This document shows positions 42,272-46,098 of a stretch of DNA of 46,098 bases, in pieces (the first letter of the stretch is position 1; every line of letters begins with the position of its first letter). The stretch lies in NCBI GenBank assembly GCA_044221335.1, contig JBGAPI010000043.1, forward strand, positions 1 through 46,098, written 5' to 3'. This stretch comes from JBGAPI01 sp044221335 (GTDB lineage: Bacteria; Pseudomonadota; Gammaproteobacteria; Xanthomonadales; Ahniellaceae). A program made the translations under genes and the position numbers. The notes under the pieces were generated by a model, which searched no databases, was not told where the DNA came from, and saw nothing but the letters and a program-made list of their open reading frames with translations.

Positions 42272-42778
42272 TCAGCCCTGCGGAATCTCGATGTGGTACG
42301 CCGGGTCCTGCTGCGCCGGGGTCAGCAGGCGCGAGAGCTGGCCGGCGGCGAGTGCGGCCTGCAGCACCGCGAGGAAGGCCGCCGGACGCGCCAGCGAGGG
42401 CGGCGCGATGTCGAGGATGTTGGTTCGCGTCGGGTCGGCGCAGTGATGACTCACCGTGCCCGGCCCGACCGCGACGATCTTCGCGGTCATCGCCGCCAGC
42501 GTCGCCGCGCGGTCGAGGCCGGCCGCGTGGCAGCGCTGGTACTCGCCGATCACCGCGTCGCCCGGCGCGCGGTACAGCGCGAGCTGGCTGTCGACTCCGA
42601 GACGCTCGATATTGGCGAGCATCGCCGCGGCCTGCTCGGCCGGCGTCCGGCTGGTGCTGGTGACGAGGCAGGACGGGCAGTCCGCCGCGACCAGCCAGCG
42701 GCGGATCAGGGCGAGCGATTTCTCGGAGACCACCGCGCGGTTGGCGCTCGGCGCGAAGTCGATGCGGGGATCGCTCAT
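42272..42778 (-). CDS. Small M15-peptidase-like protein (168 aa)
   Basis: The segment CLVTSTSRTPAEQAAAMLAN, followed later by VSHHCADPTRTNILDIAP, recalls the SRT...Q and S-x-H...D layout of M15 D-Ala-D-Ala peptidases or endolysin-like domains. The metal motif is not canonical (HHxxDxxxxxxxD), so activity is uncertain. No signal peptide is visible. The start ATG overlaps the DoxX stop in ATGA (4-base overlap), so it is the third gene of an overlapping trio with DoxX and DUF5329. Confidence 0.6.
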   Translation of the reverse strand: MSDPRIDFAPSANRAVVSEKSLALIRRWLVAADCPSCLVTSTSRTPAEQAAAMLANIERLGVDSQLALYRAPGDAVIGEYQRCHAAGLDRAATLAAMTAKIVAVGPGTVSHHCADPTRTNILDIAPPSLARPAAFLAVLQAALAAGQLSRLLTPAQQDPAYHIEIPQG

Positions 42779-43161
42779 CCGCGGGACTCCGTCGCCGGCG
42801 TGCGCAGTTCGATCAGCGCGATCCCCGCCAGGGCGGCCAGCGCGACGTCGATCGTCGTCGAATTGAAGGCGGCGAGCAGCAGCCCTGGCGTCATCAGCGT
42901 GGTGAAGACTTGCGCCGCCAGCATCGCCACCAGGGTCAGCTGCCACACCCAGCGCTGCCGGTAGCACAGCCAGAGCAGCACGCCGAAGGCGATCTCGCCG
43001 ACGCCGGCGGCGCGCGAAATCCACGGCGTGATCGTGGGACCGAGGCCCAGTACGCTCGCCATCGCCAGTTCGTCGGCGTGCGGCCCGAGCAGCTTCGGCA
43101 CCAGGCCCTGGTAGATCCAGATGAACGCGACCGACCCGCGGCATATGCCGAGCGGGGTCAT
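42775..43161 (-). CDS. DoxX-like membrane protein (128 aa)
   Basis: Four hydrophobic helices are visible (GSVAFIWIYQGLVPKLLG, ISRAAGVGEIAFGVLLWLCY, VWQLTLVAMLAAQVFTTL, STTIDVALAALAGIALIEL). Family marks are the conserved YQGLVPKLLGPHADEL at the start and GVGEIAFGVLL. DoxX-like proteins are small quinone-linked or redox-associated membrane proteins of uncertain role. Overlaps by 4 bases with both neighbours, so the three genes are translationally coupled. Confidence 0.85.
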   Translation of the reverse strand: MTPLGICRGSVAFIWIYQGLVPKLLGPHADELAMASVLGLGPTITPWISRAAGVGEIAFGVLLWLCYRQRWVWQLTLVAMLAAQVFTTLMTPGLLLAAFNSTTIDVALAALAGIALIELRTPATESRG

Positions 43162-43538
43162 CGGGCGGCCGTCTCGCGCAGCTCGGCCAGCGCCTGACGG
43201 AACCAGTCAGCGCTGTCGACCTCCGCCCGGCCCGCGCAGCGCACCCGATAGGCCTTGCCGGAGCTGCTGCTGGAACTCGCCATCGTGGCGATGAACTGCT
43301 CGGTGTCGACCGCCTTCGTGTGCCGGACGTAGTAGCCGTACTTGTCGCGCAGGTGCGCCTCCGCCTTGCCGGCGTCGTACCAGCTGCCGTTGCGGTTGAA
43401 CTCGCAGCCGGAGGTCCTGAGCCGCGTCAGCAGCCCGTCGATCTCGCCACGTGCCGCCGCGTCGTCGGCGTGCGCGGGCACTGTCGCAGCCAGGAGCGTC
43501 AGGACGACCGCAGCCGCGAACCTCGGACCAAGTCGCAT
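43158..43538 (-). CDS. DUF5329 periplasmic protein (126 aa)
   Basis: A signal peptide (RFAAAVVLTLLAATVPAHA) is followed by the DUF5329 domain: EIDGLLTRLRTSGCEFNRNG, WYDAGKAEAHLRDKYGYYV, EQFIATMASSSSSSGKAYRV, RCAGRAEVDSADWF. The two cysteines probably form a disulfide. The family (YfeK-type) has no known function. The start is the ATG at 43538 where the signal peptide begins; the frame runs open upstream. It is first of the trio with the DoxX-like and M15-like genes. Confidence 0.88.
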   Translation of the reverse strand: MRLGPRFAAAVVLTLLAATVPAHADDAAARGEIDGLLTRLRTSGCEFNRNGSWYDAGKAEAHLRDKYGYYVRHTKAVDTEQFIATMASSSSSSGKAYRVRCAGRAEVDSADWFRQALAELRETAAR

Positions 43539-43764
43539 CGGTGGATCCTGCCTTGCCAGCACGGAGGCGCCATTGAAGCATTCGCGCGACGCCGCGACCA
43601 GCGGTCCGCGGCCGCCCCTGTCCGGTCCGCTGTCCGCGGACACCCCTGGACGCCGCGGCTGCAGCCCGCCGCCCCCGTACCCGCTGCGCTCAGCGGCTTT
43701 CGCGTCGTTGGTGGCGCTGGCGCGGAGCTTGCTTCAGTGGGTCTTCCACCTCCGGAGTGTCCCC

Positions 43765-44319
43765 ATGAAGCCGCTCGCCACGACCGTCGCCGCGCTCGCC
43801 CTCCTCGCCGCACCGAACGGCGACGCCGCCGAGCAGAGGATCGCCCCCGGCAAGACCGACGCCAACATCCACCTCACCGCCGGGCCGGGGGTGACGCCGG
43901 AGATGGTCGACGGCGTGATCGCCGCCGACCTCGCGGTGTTCCGCGCGGTATTCGACACCTGCGACGTCGAGGCGCTGTCCGGGCTCGTCACCGACGATCT
44001 CGAGTTCTTCCACGACAAGGGCGGACTCACCTCGACCACCGGCCAGGCCTTCCTCGACTCGATCCGCGACAAGTGCGAGCGGCAGAAGTCCGGCACCGAT
44101 TTCCTGTCCTCGCGCGAACTCGATCGCGACAGCGTCAGGGTCTACGCGATCAACAACTACGGCGCGATCGAGATCGGCAGCCACCGCTTCTACGCCCTGG
44201 TCGAGGGCAAGCCGAAGCGGCTGACCGAGACCGCGCAGTTCACCATGGTGTGGAAGAAGGACGGCGAGCGCTGGCGGCTGGCGCGAGTCCTGTCCTACGA
44301 CCATCGCCTCGCGCCGTAG
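43765..44319 (+). CDS. Exported NTF2-like (DUF4440/SnoaL-fold) protein (184 aa)
   Basis: A signal peptide (KPLATTVAALALLAAPNGDA) precedes an NTF2-like cone fold: VDGVIAADLAVFRAVFDTCD, VEALSGLVTDDLEFFHDKGG, TGQAFLDSIRDKCERQKSG, RFYALVEGKPKRLTETAQFT, WKKDGERWRLARVLSYDHRL. Such proteins include lyases, isomerases and ligand carriers; the active site cannot be assigned. The stop TAG is in the GTAGGGCGG header of the repeat cluster that follows. Confidence 0.85.
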   Translation: MKPLATTVAALALLAAPNGDAAEQRIAPGKTDANIHLTAGPGVTPEMVDGVIAADLAVFRAVFDTCDVEALSGLVTDDLEFFHDKGGLTSTTGQAFLDSIRDKCERQKSGTDFLSSRELDRDSVRVYAINNYGAIEIGSHRFYALVEGKPKRLTETAQFTMVWKKDGERWRLARVLSYDHRLAP

Positions 44320-44423
44320 GGCGGCCACTGGCCGCCGTCGCGAGGCGCCTCCACCCGGCGAGGTAGGGCGGGCATTTCCCGCCGTTGCGAAGCGCTCGGC
44401 GATGGCGGCCGGTGGCCGCCCTA
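44317..44423. repeat. Cluster of three REP-like palindromes
   Basis: Palindromes GGCGGCCACTGGCCGCC (44321-44337), GGCGGGCATTTCCCGCC (about 44366, one mismatch from perfect) and GGCGGCCGGTGGCCGCC (44404-44420) are spaced by GCGAGGCGC-like links. The cluster begins with GTAGGGCGG and ends with CCGCCCTAC. The first header supplies the TAG stop of the NTF2-like gene. Confidence 0.88.
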
Positions 44424-44686
44424 CGTATGACGACGACGACGCTCCGCCACCGCCCCGGCCACCAGCTTCTCGAGCACCGCCCGATCGACATCGGCCAGCG
44501 TCCGCAGGTACAGGCACGCCTTCGCCATCTTGTGCCGGCCGAGCTTGGCCGGTGGCCGCCCTACGTATGACGACGACGACGCTCCGCCACCGCCCCGGCC
44601 ACCAGCTTCTCGAGCACCGCCCGATCGACATCGGCCAGCGTCCGCAGGTACAGGCACGCCTTCGCCATCTTGTGCCGGCCGAGCTT
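44407..44686. repeat. Exact 140-bp tandem duplication
   Basis: Bases 44407-44546 and 44547-44686 appear identical, with a period of 140; divergence begins at 44687. Each copy contains part of a REP-like palindrome with its CCCTAC end plus the last 41 codons and stop of the DUF1801 gene. The right copy is the coding one. Confidence 0.92.
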
Positions 44687-45196
44687 TGCCAGCAGCGCGT
44701 CGCGTCCGGGAAAGTCGGCCGTGAGGTAGACGCTGATGTCGCCCTTGCGCGAGGAGAACCCGACCACGCACATGTCACCCTCGCGGCCGGAATCGTAGAC
44801 GTAATGGTAGGAGTCGAAGCCGACGATGCCGGCGCCCCACATCGTCGCGGGGCAGCCGGTAGCGGCCTCCATGATCGCGACCAGCGCCGCGCAGTCGGCG
44901 CGCCGGGTCGGATCGGCGATCGCGGCGAGGTAGGCGGCGACCGGCGCCGCGGTGGCGTTGGTCTTGTTGTTGGCAGCGTAGGGCTTCGGCGTCGACATGG
45001 TCCGTGCGCCGCTCGCCTTCTTCGCGGCGGGCGTCTTCTTTGCGACGGGCGCCTTGGTCGCCGCGGACGCGACCGCCGGCTTCCGCGCCGACGCTGCACG
45101 TTTCGTCGCTGCTGCCGGCTTCGTCGGCATGGTCCGTTTCGCGGCGGCGGCCTTGCGCGCCGTCGCCACCCGAGCTTGCTTCGCCGTCGTCGCCAT
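44561..45196 (-). CDS. DUF1801 protein with histone-like Lys/Ala tail (211 aa)
   Basis: Residues 1-66 are almost only Ala, Lys, Thr, Pro and Arg (for example AKQARVATARKAAAAKR and APVAKKTPAAKKASGA), like the tails of bacterial histone H1-type and AlgP proteins. From 67 the DUF1801 domain starts: VAAYLAAIADPTRRADCAAL, TGCPATMWGAGIVGFDSYHY, GDMCVVGFSSRKGDISVYLT, GRHKMAKACLYLRTLADVD. An in-frame ATG at codon 67 (44998) would make the domain alone. The tail suggests DNA or RNA contact. Its last 41 codons are duplicated downstream by the 140-bp repeat, and the stop TAG lies in a REP-like end. Confidence 0.88.
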   Translation of the reverse strand: MATTAKQARVATARKAAAAKRTMPTKPAAATKRAASARKPAVASAATKAPVAKKTPAAKKASGARTMSTPKPYAANNKTNATAAPVAAYLAAIADPTRRADCAALVAIMEAATGCPATMWGAGIVGFDSYHYVYDSGREGDMCVVGFSSRKGDISVYLTADFPGRDALLAKLGRHKMAKACLYLRTLADVDRAVLEKLVAGAVAERRRRHT

Positions 45197-45276
45197 GTTC
45201 GCTCCCCTTCCGGTCATCGTCACAGAATACACAGGCGCTGCGCCTACACTAGACCCTTCTCCCCTGGACTGATGCC

Positions 45277-46029
45277 ATGCGCCCGTTTCGAGTCGCCGCC
45301 CTCTGCGTCGCCGCCGCACCGTTGTTCGCCTCCCCGGGCGCTCACGCGAGTTTCCACCTGATGAAGGTCGTCGAGGTGTTCGGCGGCACGCCGGCGGCGC
45401 CGAACGCACAGTACGTGGTGATCCAGATGTATCTCGGCGGCCAGAACCAGCTCAACACCCACAAGATCACGGTCTACAACGCGACCGGAACGCTCACCAA
45501 TACCTTCACCTTCACGGGTGCGGTCGGCCTGGGCGCCAATCAGGACAAGATCCTGATCGCCACCCCCGAGGCGGCGAACTTCTTCAACATCTCCGCCGAC
45601 CTGTCGATGAGCGCCGCGCTGATCCGGGCCGGCGGCAAGGCCTGCTTCGACGCGATCCCGGAGGACTGCGTGGCCTGGGGCAACTGGAGCGGCGGCACGC
45701 CGGGCGTCAACACGCCGTTCAACATGAACGGTGGCCTGATTCCTGGGAAGGCCGCGATCCGGCGCCTCAACATCAGCGGCGGCGCCACCACGCTGGAATC
45801 CGGCGACGACACCGACCACTGCGACACCGACTTCGTCGCCGGCACTCCGGCGCCGCAGAACGCCGCGCATGCGAGCGGCACGATTCCGGCCTCGTCCTGC
45901 GGCAATTCGGTGATCGAAGGCCTCGAGCAGTGCGATGACGGCGACGCGACCGACGCCGGCACCTGCAATGCCGACTGCTCGGCCCTGAACGTCATCGTCG
46001 ACCCGGTATTCGCCGACGGCTTCGAGTAG
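45277..46029 (+). CDS. Secreted protein with Cys-rich repeat and C-terminal ADGFE motif (250 aa)
   Basis: A signal peptide (RVAALCVAAAPLFASPGAHA) leads to a beta-rich domain resembling a lamin-tail-like fold (HLMKVVEVFGGTPAAPNAQY, QYVVIQMYLGGQN, NQDKILIATPEAANFF). Near the end, CGNSVIEGLEQCDDGDATD and then AGTCNADC match the Cys-rich repeat (CG.....E.CDDG....D.C...C) common in myxobacterial and other exported proteins. It ends VDPVFADGFE. A -10-like TACACT lies about 30 bases upstream. The stop is TAG followed by a REP-like palindrome. Confidence 0.8.
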   Translation: MRPFRVAALCVAAAPLFASPGAHASFHLMKVVEVFGGTPAAPNAQYVVIQMYLGGQNQLNTHKITVYNATGTLTNTFTFTGAVGLGANQDKILIATPEAANFFNISADLSMSAALIRAGGKACFDAIPEDCVAWGNWSGGTPGVNTPFNMNGGLIPGKAAIRRLNISGGATTLESGDDTDHCDTDFVAGTPAPQNAAHASGTIPASSCGNSVIEGLEQCDDGDATDAGTCNADCSALNVIVDPVFADGFE

Positions 46030-46075
46030 AGCGGCGCTCGCGCCGCGGCCCTGTGGGAGGGGCGCAAGCCCCGAT
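46027..46075. repeat. REP-like palindromes at the right edge
   Basis: TAGAGCGGCGCTCGCGCCGC begins in the stop codon of the previous gene; GGCGCTCGCGCC is palindromic and matches the element at 28611. GGGGCGCAAGCCCC follows and matches GGGGCGCGAGCCCC near 29752. The window ends inside this region. Confidence 0.75.
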
Positions 46076-46098
46076 GCTCTTGCGTCGATCGAGCACTC

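Overview
The window is GC-rich chromosomal DNA with dense gene packing. The gene set (H+-type F1Fo ATP synthase operon, LipB/LipA, SpeA next to SpeE, ErpA, NudC, a bactofilin, Prc, PilZ-free small regulators, Mla/MCE transport) and the REP-like palindromes that start GTAGGGCG or GTAGAGCG point to a gammaproteobacterium of the Xanthomonadales/Lysobacterales (Rhodanobacteraceae-like). That placement is inference from family knowledge; no rRNA is present.

Layout. (1) 1-2120: an accessory island with two lower-GC genes, an orphan ClpX-type zinc finger and an unknown protein, enclosed by inverted repeats that carry 68-bp tandem repeats; the right arm runs into the end of a glxA-like regulator. (2) 2094-3689: isochorismatase-like hydrolase plus glxA-like regulator, an operon read leftward. 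(3) 3816-7386: a four-gene MCE lipid-transport operon (STAS-permease fusion, ATPase, MCE protein, PqiC-like lipoprotein). (4) 7433-9132: an RlmI-like methyltransferase and a 70-aa conserved protein, ending at a bidirectional terminator. (5) 9255-16853: atpIBEFHAG-[lipoprotein]-DC with a good sigma-70 promoter; a small lipoprotein gene lies between atpG and atpD, and two palindromic repeats occupy other subunit junctions. (6) 17053-20494: DUF6776-like protein, bactofilin, erpA, nudC and a TPR membrane protein, read leftward from a strong promoter that leaves almost no leader. (7) 20659-24039: rightward genes for an HD phosphodiesterase-like protein, a TfoX C-terminal-domain protein, an outer-membrane protein and an exported protein. 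(8) 24291-28613: LpxL-like acyltransferase, dtd, speA and speE; speA and speE diverge from a striking 24-bp inverted repeat holding mirrored -10 boxes. (9) 28875-35304: sulfotransferase-like and glycosyltransferase-like genes, then ybeD-lipB-lipA and the tail-specific protease prc. (10) 35620-46098: accessory and secreted-protein region with a frameshifted CadC-type regulator, a secreted beta-propeller, a duplicated secreted protein, RidA-like, an overlapping trio (DUF5329/DoxX/M15-like), an NTF2-like protein, a DUF1801 protein with a histone-like tail beside a 140-bp tandem duplication, and a secreted protein ending in ADGFE.

The most unusual signals are structural. The REP-like family changes the sequence of its palindromic core while keeping pairing, and its GTAG header supplies the TAG stop codon of at least eight genes, often both genes of a convergent pair. 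The other main ones are the symmetrical speA/speE promoter, the inverted-repeat island at the left end, the lipoprotein gene inside the atp operon, and the interrupted regulator. I saw no CRISPR array, tRNA, rRNA, integrase or transposase gene.
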